Positions 1 through 6,197 of a stretch of DNA of 6,215 nt are shown here, one piece after another (the first letter of the stretch is position 1; each line of letters opens with the position of its first letter). The notes beneath the pieces were generated by a model. The model did not search any database. It saw only the letters and a program-made list of their open reading frames with translations, and had not been told where the DNA came from. Source of the DNA: Bacteroidia bacterium. Lineage in GTDB: Bacteria > Bacteroidota > Bacteroidia > Bacteroidales > Marinifilaceae. The position numbers and the translations under genes were made by a program. Location of the stretch: assembly GCA_025999735.1 (NCBI GenBank), contig BNXR01000104.1, positions 1 through 6,215 on the forward strand, read 5' to 3'.

Positions 1-790
1 TTTTGCCATCCCACGAGTAACCATCGTACCATTTACGGATTTTTGCCAGCAAATCCTCCCTTGCCATCTCCAAACGGACTGCGGTATTGTCTATATATTC
101 CGAAAAGTCGTGTTCCAATTCTTCCTGTGTATAGCCACAGATAGAAGCATATTTATCGTCTAACGTAATGTCTTCGAGGCTGTTCAACGCTGAAAAGATT
201 GACACTTTGGCCACTTTCGTCACGCCTGTCAGGAAAACAAATTTCAGGTGCTCGTCGCTTCCTTTTAATACCACGTAAAATTCCTGAAGAAATTTGCGAA
301 CACCATCTGCTTCCGGTTCACCTATCGCATCCAATATGGGTTTGTCGTATTCGTCAATAAGAACGACCACTTTTTGTCCTGTTTTACGGTGCAATGACTC
401 TATTAATTCGGAAAAGAGGCTGGAGGCATATTTTGAAACAGGTTTTATTTCATACAAATCAGCCTGTCGTTTCAGAAATGTGAACATATCTTCTTCCATC
501 TCCTCTTTGCTCTGATGCTTGATAATTGTCCAATCTATTCGAATAACAGTATATTGCTGTGTCCAGTCCCATTTGTCGTAAATGTAAAGTCCCTCAAAGA
601 GCGATTTATTGCCTTTGTACAATTCACCCAACGTACTGACAAGCAGCGACTTTCCAAAGCGGCGTGGACGCGAAAGAAAAACGGTACTTGAACTTGTAAG
701 TTGGTATATGTCTTTCGTTTTATCAACATATAAAAGACCTTCACTGCGCAGTTTTTCAAATGACTGTACTCCTATCGGTAAATTTTTCAT
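1..790 (-). CDS. AAA-ATPase-like / PD-(D/E)XK family protein, C-terminus cut off by window edge
   Basis: The N-terminal 263 residues are present, read without a stop from the ATG at 790 to position 1. The opening residues MKNLPIGVQSFEKLR and YVDKT (21-25) are characteristic of the Bacteroidetes AAA-ATPase-like family (Pfam AAA-ATPase_like, formerly grouped with DUF1703). The Walker A-like loop is RPRRFGKSLL (41-50), with K47 and S48 as the likely phosphate binders. The Walker B is VVVLIDEYDKP (141-151), with D146 and E147. A sensor-like FVFLTGVTKVAK follows at 184-195, and the family's WYDGY motif is at 254-258. Family members usually run to about 500-550 residues and end in a PD-(D/E)XK nuclease-like domain; that half lies outside the window. 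No signal peptide is seen, so it is probably cytoplasmic. Its function is unknown; members occur in many paralogous copies and are suspected to relate to mobile elements or defence. A promoter lies just upstream, so it is probably transcribed separately from the sugar operon. Confidence 0.93.
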   Translation of the reverse strand, partial: MKNLPIGVQSFEKLRSEGLLYVDKTKDIYQLTSSSTVFLSRPRRFGKSLLVSTLGELYKGNKSLFEGLYIYDKWDWTQQYTVIRIDWTIIKHQSKEEMEEDMFTFLKRQADLYEIKPVSKYASSLFSELIESLHRKTGQKVVVLIDEYDKPILDAIGEPEADGVRKFLQEFYVVLKGSDEHLKFVFLTGVTKVAKVSIFSALNSLEDITLDDKYASICGYTQEELEHDFSEYIDNTAVRLEMAREDLLAKIRKWYDGYSWDGK

Positions 791-813
791 GACTTGGGGT
801 TTTAAAATATTTA

Positions 814-844
814 CAAAAGTAGATAAAAATTGCGCGATTTACAA
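814..844 (-). promoter_or_regulatory. Bacteroidetes-type promoter for the AAA-ATPase-like gene
   Basis: On the minus strand, TACTTTTG (821-814) matches the Bacteroidetes -7 consensus TAnnTTTG. A TTG at 844-842 lies exactly 20 bp upstream, where the -33 element is expected. Transcription would begin near position 807, giving a short A/T-rich leader of roughly 17 nt before the ATG at 790 and no Shine-Dalgarno sequence. The -33 element abuts the 845-872 hairpin. Confidence 0.7.
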
Positions 845-872
845 GTAGAGACGCAAAATATTGCGTCTCTAC
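845..872. repeat. Perfect 12-bp inverted repeat (hairpin), possible dispersed element or terminator
   Basis: GTAGAGACGCAA (845-856) pairs perfectly with TTGCGTCTCTAC (861-872) around an AATA loop. The hairpin lies between the arabinofuranosidase gene and the ATPase promoter, so it could stop read-through or stabilise the 3' end of the upstream mRNA. It is not followed by a true U-run on the minus strand (TTGTAAATC), so a classical intrinsic terminator is doubtful. From memory, similar GTAGAGACGC palindromes recur in intergenic regions of Bacteroidetes and cyanobacteria, which suggests a REP-like dispersed repeat; this window shows only one complete copy. Confidence 0.75.
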
Positions 873-890
873 AAAATATTGCGTCCCTAC
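855..890. repeat. 18-bp tandem direct repeat, two copies
   Basis: AAAATATTGCGTCTCTAC (855-872) is followed immediately by AAAATATTGCGTCCCTAC (873-890), with one mismatch (T868 against C886). The first copy contains the right arm of the 845-872 inverted repeat, so the second copy can pair with the same left arm apart from one base. The arrangement looks like a local duplication of half of a palindromic element. Confidence 0.85.
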
Positions 891-899
891 ATTGTGACA

Positions 900-914
900 C
901 GGCTTGCAAAGCCG
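900..914 (-). terminator. Small GC-rich hairpin just after the arabinofuranosidase stop
   Basis: CGGCTT (900-905) and AAGCCG (909-914) form a perfect 6-bp stem with a GCA loop, 13 bp past the stop codon of the arabinofuranosidase gene. It may end or protect the operon transcript together with the 845-872 hairpin. No poly-U tract follows on the minus strand (TGTCACAATG), so Rho-independent termination is not clearly supported. Confidence 0.4.
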
Positions 915-927
915 CACCAGCGGGGGA

Positions 928-3639
928 TCAAACCTTGGTAAATCGGATGCCTATGAAACCGGGGTTGCCAAAAAAAGTCCATTTCATTTTGTGTTTCCCT
1001 GCACCCAAATTGACCGTTCCGACTGTCGTATAGCTCGTTTGTCCCCAAGCGATGCCGGGAAAACTGAAAGTACCCCAATAGTTCAAATAATCAATGTCGC
1101 AAGATACTGAATGACCGCTGTTCCCCGAATGGCAAACTTCCACTTTATAGGTTCCGGCGTCTTGCACCTCCAATGTATAAACTACCCAATCACCATCATT
1201 AGCCCATGCTATTCCGTGACAAGCAGGTTTATCGTTCCAGATATTAACTTTATTAATGGGGTCGCCACCAGCCGGACGATAGGTTGAGTCACCATGCCAG
1301 ATCGTGCCCTGTTTGTGAAAACTGATGCCTTCGCCACCCATGTCGAAGTCGCCTCCATTCAATTCGCACGGCTTAGCAGTGGAAAGAATGTGTCGGGTGC
1401 CCGACGGGAAGGGTTTCGTCTCGTTTAAATAGGTGTCAAACGCTGCCTGAGTAATTGTTTGCACATCCACCTTGTTGTCAATCCATACTGTATCAATCTT
1501 GCCCTTCGGCAGTACTTTGCAGGAAACGCTTACCGGAGTGGTTGTTCCTGCCGACAGATTATTCAACACAATACTATTTCCGGTGGTTTGTCCGGTTTGA
1601 GAAACATTGTTTTTGTCGGTATAGCTACATCGCATGCCGTAGAGCGTATATGATTCGGGTGCTGCTACGGCGCTAATTGTAGCCGTTTCCACAGCCGCTG
1701 ACGAAGTAAACCGCAAGCCCACCGGAAAATAAACGACATAGCGGCTGTAATGAATCCGATTGAAAGGAATCAGCGTATAGTTTCCTTCCGTTTTGAAAGT
1801 CAGGGGTGACGCCGATACCTTTTTCGTTCGGTTGAGTATGTTTTCCGGGGTGCCGGTCAAGGATTGGATTTTCCTCGCTGGAACAAAGTGGGCAACGGTG
1901 TTCCGTCCCCCCCAATTGTCATGTTCATCCCAATAATCTTCCTTGTCCAAATCTTTTGAATTGATTTCTGCTGCTAGAATAACCGGTCCGTAAGCGAAAG
2001 AAACAAACTTCTGCGACGGCGTGAGTGGCGTAACGCTCAGTTTCATAGGCAATTGTACCACTATTTTGTCGCCATCTTTCCACTTCCGGTTGATTTCTAC
2101 AAATTGCGAGGACGTGGAAACAATTTTCTGTACTTCTCCGTTTACTGTAACTGTCAGTTTACCGCTTTCCACCCAGTATGGATGCCTTATTTTGAGCGAG
2201 AATGTCTGTGCTTTCTTCATTTGCAGCTCGATGCTCGTTTGCTCTTCGTCGGGAATTTTGGTGGTCTGGCGCAGTGTGACGCCTTTCGCTTTCCATTCCA
2301 ATGTCGAAGGGATAAAAAGATTCACATAAAGCGAGCGGGCATCGTAGGTATAAATCATCTTTTGGAACTTGGCGGGGCTTTCAAAGCCTGTGCCGGTGCA
2401 ACACCAGAACGAATTGTATTCAGTACTGTGGGTTTTGAAGGCGCCCGGTTGCAACTTTGTCATGTAGGCAATCATGCCGCGTTCCGGTTCGTAGGCGCCC
2501 AGCAGGTGGTTGATTAATACCCGCTCGTAGTAGTCGAGCATTTCCGGTTTGGCATAATCCTGATACAGCGCTTCGGTCAGGCGGAGCATATTGACGGAGT
2601 TGCACGCTTCCGGTCCGCCGTTGCGCTGCACCCGGTTGTCGTATTCCGATTTGGCGAAGAAGTGCTCGCCAGTGCTGTTGCCGCCCATTGCCCAGGTATG
2701 GTCTGCCACCACTCTTTCCCAGAAAAATTGGGCGGCATCGGTGTAGCGCTTGTCGCCGGAGAAACGATAGACATACTCAAAGCCGGTGAACTTCTGTATC
2801 TGGCAATTGGCGTGCCAACCTGCTAAAATATCTTTCCTTTCCGAAGCGGGGATAAGCATCCGGTGGTCATTCAAGCGTACAGCCCAGTCACGATGCTTGC
2901 TCTCGCCCGTCAGTTCATAGACATCCATAAACGATTCGCTCAGCGAGCCATGTTCGCATATCAGCAACTTTTGTACGGCGGCTTCATCCATTTTGTTCAG
3001 CATGTTTTCGCCAAACCAGTCGGTCATGCGGACAAGCACTTTCTTGGCAAGCGGCAAATGGCATTTCGTGTAAACGCCATACAAGCCGAGCTGGATTTTA
3101 TTCATGATATAGGTCGGTTCGCCTTTTCCTGCAAGATGTCCCATATCTATTTTATAATCACCTGTCAGAACTTCCTTATATACCTGCCGTCCATCGACAA
3201 CCGCCGACAAATATCCATCTCCGGAAGCATCCTGACAGGCGTCGAGTTCACTGAGCGTATATTCAAGGCGTTTGATGATTTCGGGGTCGCTGGTCGTTTC
3301 GTACATCATGGACATGGACGAGAGGTAGAAGCCGAGAATGTGTCCGGGTATAATATAGCCGTAGTCGGATTCCCAACCCGGATAGGGCAGCGCTTTGGGC
3401 GTCAGTCCCGCTTCGCGGCGAAACCACGAACACAGCCTGTCCGGTTCAAGCGTCAGGAGATACTTGTGCGTCATGTCCTGAATATGCTTGAAATCACCGT
3501 CAAGCAATTGTACGTCCGAAAGCGAAAAATAGTTCATTTTCGGGGTGTTTAGCGATTTTACCGCTAATTGTGAAAAAGCGGTCTGCGCAAAGAGCAGACA
3601 ACAAACTAACAGTCTGAATGTTGATTTTAAATTTTTCAT
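928..3639 (-). CDS. Secreted GH127/GH146-type beta-L-arabinofuranosidase (DUF1680) with C-terminal CBM6-like module
   Basis: This 903-residue protein probably releases L-arabinofuranose from plant glycans or glycoconjugates in the envelope. Residues 1-23 form a Sec signal peptide, cleaved probably after AFS. The (alpha/alpha)6-barrel DUF1680 domain runs from about 38 to 500; its start, with REAGLTPKA and GHILGFYLSS, resembles GH146 (BT0349-like) more than GH127. Catalytic and zinc residues appear intact: E325 (GEHF, probable acid/base), E344 and C346 (PEAC), C413 and C414 (FWCCTGTG), spaced nearly as in HypBA1 (E322, E338, C340, C417, C418). A beta-sandwich with GPVILAAE (551-558) and a DUF4986-like end (IHYSRYVVYF, 629-638) follow. 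Residues about 645-745 are an unrecognised Ser/Thr-rich, possibly Ig-like linker. Residues about 748-903 resemble CBM6 (DMGGEG, 766-771; NDGDWVVYTLEV, 814-825). The ATG at 3639 is forced: an in-frame TAA lies two codons upstream and the next in-frame ATG would lose the signal peptide. The substrate is inferred from the family. Confidence 0.93.
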   Translation of the reverse strand: MKNLKSTFRLLVCCLLFAQTAFSQLAVKSLNTPKMNYFSLSDVQLLDGDFKHIQDMTHKYLLTLEPDRLCSWFRREAGLTPKALPYPGWESDYGYIIPGHILGFYLSSMSMMYETTSDPEIIKRLEYTLSELDACQDASGDGYLSAVVDGRQVYKEVLTGDYKIDMGHLAGKGEPTYIMNKIQLGLYGVYTKCHLPLAKKVLVRMTDWFGENMLNKMDEAAVQKLLICEHGSLSESFMDVYELTGESKHRDWAVRLNDHRMLIPASERKDILAGWHANCQIQKFTGFEYVYRFSGDKRYTDAAQFFWERVVADHTWAMGGNSTGEHFFAKSEYDNRVQRNGGPEACNSVNMLRLTEALYQDYAKPEMLDYYERVLINHLLGAYEPERGMIAYMTKLQPGAFKTHSTEYNSFWCCTGTGFESPAKFQKMIYTYDARSLYVNLFIPSTLEWKAKGVTLRQTTKIPDEEQTSIELQMKKAQTFSLKIRHPYWVESGKLTVTVNGEVQKIVSTSSQFVEINRKWKDGDKIVVQLPMKLSVTPLTPSQKFVSFAYGPVILAAEINSKDLDKEDYWDEHDNWGGRNTVAHFVPARKIQSLTGTPENILNRTKKVSASPLTFKTEGNYTLIPFNRIHYSRYVVYFPVGLRFTSSAAVETATISAVAAPESYTLYGMRCSYTDKNNVSQTGQTTGNSIVLNNLSAGTTTPVSVSCKVLPKGKIDTVWIDNKVDVQTITQAAFDTYLNETKPFPSGTRHILSTAKPCELNGGDFDMGGEGISFHKQGTIWHGDSTYRPAGGDPINKVNIWNDKPACHGIAWANDGDWVVYTLEVQDAGTYKVEVCHSGNSGHSVSCDIDYLNYWGTFSFPGIAWGQTSYTTVGTVNLGAGKHKMKWTFFGNPGFIGIRFTKV

Positions 3640-3655
3640 ATTTTAAATTTTTCAT
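3500..3655 (-). other. Decoy upstream ORF of 51 codons overlapping the start of the arabinofuranosidase gene
   Basis: A second ATG at 3655, created by the 16-bp duplication, opens a frame that reads MKNLKYEKFKINIQTV and ends at TGA 3502-3500. It covers the true start codon at 3639 and overlaps the first 46 codons of the main gene in another frame. AAAGGTGA sits 11 nt before it. The encoded peptide resembles no family I know, so it is more likely a translational interference element or an accident than a real protein. No expression evidence is available from sequence. Confidence 0.35.
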
Positions 3656-3662
3656 ATTTTAA
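3624..3662. repeat. 16-bp tandem duplication spanning the start codon of the arabinofuranosidase gene
   Basis: TTTTAAATTTTTCATA occurs at 3625-3640 and again, identically, at 3641-3656; period-16 identity extends from 3624 to 3662 (about 2.4 copies). Each copy contains one CAT, which is ATG on the minus strand: 3639 is the real start and 3655 is out of frame by 16 bp. Because the two copies are exact, the duplication is probably recent or kept exact by slippage. A one-copy allele would place the real ATG 11 nt after the AAAGGTGA site. Confidence 0.95.
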
Positions 3663-3665
3663 CTT

Positions 3666-3673
3666 TCACCTTT
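3666..3673 (-). promoter_or_regulatory. Shine-Dalgarno-like AAAGGTGA before the arabinofuranosidase gene
   Basis: AAAGGTGA on the minus strand is the strongest Shine-Dalgarno-like site near any start in this window. Its GGTG core lies 11 nt from the out-of-frame ATG at 3655 but 27 nt from the real ATG at 3639. A second AAAAGGTGAAA copy lies 32 bp further upstream (3696-3706). Bacteroidetes depend weakly on this signal, so its use is uncertain. Confidence 0.4.
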
Positions 3674-3717
3674 TTTTATTCTATTTTTTGTTCGTTTTCA
3701 CCTTTTATCAATTAAGA

Positions 3718-5076
3718 TTAAAGATATTCCGAAGGAAATTTCCAGGGTGCTCTGTATTTGGGAATTGCCAAACGAGCGGCTTCCTTGTCGCCGACAATCT
3801 TTTCTGTTTTCGGGTCGAATTTGATAGACCGTCCCAGTTGCATGGACAGCACGCTTAATTCGACCGGAGCATCCACTTTTACATGATATTCGGGATTGCA
3901 TAAGGGCTGCTTTCCGGATTTGATACTTTCCAGCCATTCGATTTCCTGACCGGGAGACGATGGGATTGTCTGGGGAGGGGTAAGCATATCTTTCATTCTG
4001 TCGCCTTCGGGTACTAAAATATGGGAAGAATAGTCCGTCATCAACGTTCCGTTAGAACCGTGGAAATAAATCCCCAATCTTCTTGCTGTACCTGTTTCAT
4101 ATCCCATTCCTGTTTTTTTTGAATTTGAGAAAGCCCATCCATGGCTGTTGGTCAGCGAACTCATCCATGTCATTGTCAGATTCGGATAGCGCCATATCAC
4201 TTCATGGTTATCATAAGCGTCGCCGTCGTCTTTGAGGATGTATCTTCCACCCATAGCGCTGATTTCGGTCGGATAATCCAGATTCAATGCCCATATTGGA
4301 AGGTCGATAATGTGAGGAGCCATTCCCGGCGTCCATCCTCCGCTGAAATCCATCCAGAAACCGTGCTCGAAAGCAGTTTTCACCAAATTGGGATTAAATG
4401 GCTGCATTCTGGCAGGTCCCACCCATTTATCCCAGTCCAGACCGTCAGGAATTACAGTGGTGTTAAAACCCGAACCTATTCCGTTTGGAGTTTCATTCAT
4501 CACATTAAAAGTGCGAACCGTGGCAATATCTCCAAGATTTCCGGAGCGAACAAGTTCAACCATTCTGCGGTAATGGTCGCTTGCGTGTATCTGTGTTCCG
4601 ACCTGACACATTACCTTGTGCTTCCTGACGGCATTTCTGACAGCCAGACTTTCGCCAAGGTGCAACGTCATCGGTTTCTGAAGGTAAATATGCAATCCTG
4701 CTTTTGCCGCTTCAACAGCTTGCAGGCAATGCCATTGGGCAGGCGTGGCGATAATGACGGCATCAAGCCCCTTGTGTTGAAGCAACTCACGGTAATCGGC
4801 ATATCCCGTGCACGAATATTTCGCCACCATCGGGTCTAACCGGGCTTTCCAGACATCAGCGGCAGCCGTAACAACGGCATCCTTATGCTGGACACAGGCG
4901 TTTGTATTTGCACGTCCCAAACTACCGCATCCGATAACACCAAGATTGATTTTATCGCTGGGCGCTACTTGTCCCGACCCTGCAAGAACGGAGGGGTTGA
5001 TAATAAACGGCGCTACTATTGCAGTAGCCGATGTTGACTTGATAAACTGTCTTCTTGAAATAAGAGTACTTTCCAT
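3718..5076 (-). CDS. Tat-exported Gfo/Idh/MocA-family oxidoreductase
   Basis: This 452-residue protein is an NAD(P)-dependent sugar or polyol dehydrogenase-like enzyme, probably acting in the periplasm. The N-terminus carries a twin-arginine signal, SRRQFIK (7-13), then a hydrophobic stretch and a likely cleavage near VLA-G (30-33). The Rossmann fold starts at INLGVIGCGSLG (43-54), with the dinucleotide loop G49-C-G51-S-L-G54. The family's EKP motif reads QKP (133-135): K134, the expected catalytic lysine, is kept, while Glu is replaced by Gln. PDGLDWDKWVGPA (210-222) and the MAPHIIDLPIW segment (252-262, with H255 and D258) are typical of the Tat-signalled Bacteroidetes/Planctomycetes subgroup. 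Some Gfo/Idh proteins use a tightly bound cofactor to interconvert keto sugars, which would suit an exported enzyme; that is inference. It lies 38 bp after the DUF6807 gene and 77 bp before the arabinofuranosidase gene, with no internal promoter seen. The exact substrate is not recognisable. Confidence 0.95.
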   Translation of the reverse strand: MESTLISRRQFIKSTSATAIVAPFIINPSVLAGSGQVAPSDKINLGVIGCGSLGRANTNACVQHKDAVVTAAADVWKARLDPMVAKYSCTGYADYRELLQHKGLDAVIIATPAQWHCLQAVEAAKAGLHIYLQKPMTLHLGESLAVRNAVRKHKVMCQVGTQIHASDHYRRMVELVRSGNLGDIATVRTFNVMNETPNGIGSGFNTTVIPDGLDWDKWVGPARMQPFNPNLVKTAFEHGFWMDFSGGWTPGMAPHIIDLPIWALNLDYPTEISAMGGRYILKDDGDAYDNHEVIWRYPNLTMTWMSSLTNSHGWAFSNSKKTGMGYETGTARRLGIYFHGSNGTLMTDYSSHILVPEGDRMKDMLTPPQTIPSSPGQEIEWLESIKSGKQPLCNPEYHVKVDAPVELSVLSMQLGRSIKFDPKTEKIVGDKEAARLAIPKYRAPWKFPSEYL

Positions 5077-5114
5077 TTTGTTGTTCTTTTATTTAATTTT
5101 TATGTTAATTTAAT

Positions 5115-6197
5115 TTAATTTACTTCCGATTGATAATCTTCCCATCTTTTCCCGAAGGTAACGGCATCTGGTTTGCCTCCCTGATGAACAATAAACCTGT
5201 ATCGGAAAATAGTCGGGGTCTCTTTAACGAGAGGATACCTCGTGTTCGGGGTTGGAGAAGTGGGGTGTACCCATGCAATTTCAGGGTATGCAACCCATTT
5301 CCCCGGATATTCGGGATTATCGGGATGCTGTAAAATCATCATTCCCGATTCCGAGTTGTTTCCTTCAAAGATTCCACTAAGGTCAGCCCAACTTCTCACG
5401 GGAGAAACGCCGGCCGAATCGGTATGATACGAAATATCCTGCTTTTTGGGAGTTGCCATCCTGATGCACAAACCGCCATAACTGTTTGTAAACCGGGTGG
5501 CAATCGTGATGCCATCCGTTAGCGCCTGCATGTTGACGGTTAAATCAATGATTCTGCTGTCCTGCTGAGAACGGTATGCCCGGATGGTAACCAGTTCACG
5601 GACGATGGGTTCATTATCATTCCACATCCATAAGTTTTCCGCTTCAATTTCTGCAAATTCAGCGCCGCCGGTATATTTGATATTTCCTGTCGGTCGGGCA
5701 AACACTCTTTGCAGGGCATAGATGTCGCCCCGTTCCGTTTTGTATTCTACTTCAGGCCATGCCCAGAATATGCCGCGATGATGGGGATGTCCGCCGTCAG
5801 GCCAGTCATTGGTCAGTATTTCGCCGTTCAATCCGTACAGGGGATGAATATAGTCACTGCGTGGAACTGAGTAGATGCGTGATGTGGTGGTGTCATTCTT
5901 CGTCAGTTCTGGGTGCGACTTCAGATATTCATCATAATAAATGCCTTCTGCCCTGCTAAAAGTAAGTTTGGTATTCCTTTTACTTTCGGTACGAATGACG
6001 TCTTTTTCAAAAACCGTACGATAATTGTACTGCAACACTAATTTTCCGGATTCCCGAATGACAACCTGCCTGTTGTCGGAAGTTTCCTCTACCGTCATGC
6101 CCCCGTTGTTCAATGTTTTCGGAGAACAACAAGCTGAGGCTATAAATAACACCGGAATTACTGTTTTTATAAAATTCAACTGCCTTTTTTGAGTCAT
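5115..6197 (-). CDS. DUF6807 (PmoA-like) probable lipoprotein
   Basis: This 360-residue protein begins with a basic then hydrophobic signal (FIKTVIPVLFIASAC). An ASAC lipobox-like site with C23 suggests lipid anchoring; Ala at -3 is a weaker match than Leu, so plain Sec secretion remains possible. The rest matches the DUF6807 family (Pfam PF14100). Landmarks are YIHPLYGLNGEILTNDWPDG at about 117-135 and HPHHRGIFWAW (137-147), whose clustered histidines H137, H139 and H140 could bind metal or substrate. The family is often labelled 'methane oxygenase PmoA', but that name is misleading; the biochemical role is unknown. Genes of this family are commonly seen beside Gfo/Idh oxidoreductases and glycan-degradation genes, as here, so a role in sugar processing is a reasonable inference. 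The ATG at 6197 is preceded by AAGAAA but no clear Shine-Dalgarno. Only 18 bases upstream are available, so any promoter is outside the window. Confidence 0.92.
   Translation of the reverse strand: MTQKRQLNFIKTVIPVLFIASACCSPKTLNNGGMTVEETSDNRQVVIRESGKLVLQYNYRTVFEKDVIRTESKRNTKLTFSRAEGIYYDEYLKSHPELTKNDTTTSRIYSVPRSDYIHPLYGLNGEILTNDWPDGGHPHHRGIFWAWPEVEYKTERGDIYALQRVFARPTGNIKYTGGAEFAEIEAENLWMWNDNEPIVRELVTIRAYRSQQDSRIIDLTVNMQALTDGITIATRFTNSYGGLCIRMATPKKQDISYHTDSAGVSPVRSWADLSGIFEGNNSESGMMILQHPDNPEYPGKWVAYPEIAWVHPTSPTPNTRYPLVKETPTIFRYRFIVHQGGKPDAVTFGKRWEDYQSEVN

Larger units (their letters stand above)
928..6197 (-). other. Probable three-gene operon: DUF6807, Gfo/Idh, GH146-type arabinofuranosidase
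   Basis: The three genes run in one direction with gaps of 38 bp and 77 bp. Neither gap contains a TAnnTTTG element or a strong hairpin, and both are A-rich on the coding strand. All three products carry an export signal (lipoprotein or Sec, Tat, Sec). Co-transcription is inferred; the 5' end of the operon lies beyond position 6215. Its 3' end is probably near the 900-914 and 845-872 hairpins. Confidence 0.7.

Noticed and set aside
845..890. Possible CRISPR-like repeats
   Set aside because: The two 18-bp units are adjacent with no spacer between them, and no cas gene is present.
2053..2517. A 154-codon plus-strand open frame opposite the middle of the arabinofuranosidase gene
   Set aside because: No homology is recognisable, and it overlaps the FWCC active-site region of the real gene on the opposite strand.
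2863..3552. A 229-codon plus-strand open frame opposite the arabinofuranosidase gene
   Set aside because: It lies antisense to a well-supported catalytic domain, shows no family motif and reflects the codon usage of the real gene on the other strand.
4113..4120. A8 tract in the Gfo/Idh coding strand as a phase-variation site
   Set aside because: Runs of eight A are unremarkable at Ser-Lys-Lys codons in genes of this base composition, and nothing else points to switching here.
4141..4839. A 232-codon plus-strand open frame opposite the Gfo/Idh gene
   Set aside because: It is antisense to conserved parts of the oxidoreductase, has no recognisable domain and no promoter or ribosome site was seen.
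5090..5123. TTAAT-type period-5 repeat between the DUF6807 and Gfo/Idh genes as a regulatory site
   Set aside because: It is a short low-complexity A/T stretch containing the stop codon; it shows no symmetry or promoter element.
6112..6197. Annotation of the upstream gene as a methane monooxygenase subunit (PmoA)
   Set aside because: The 'PmoA' label is a misleading family name; the protein is soluble or lipid-anchored and has the DUF6807 motifs, unlike the membrane-embedded monooxygenase subunit.
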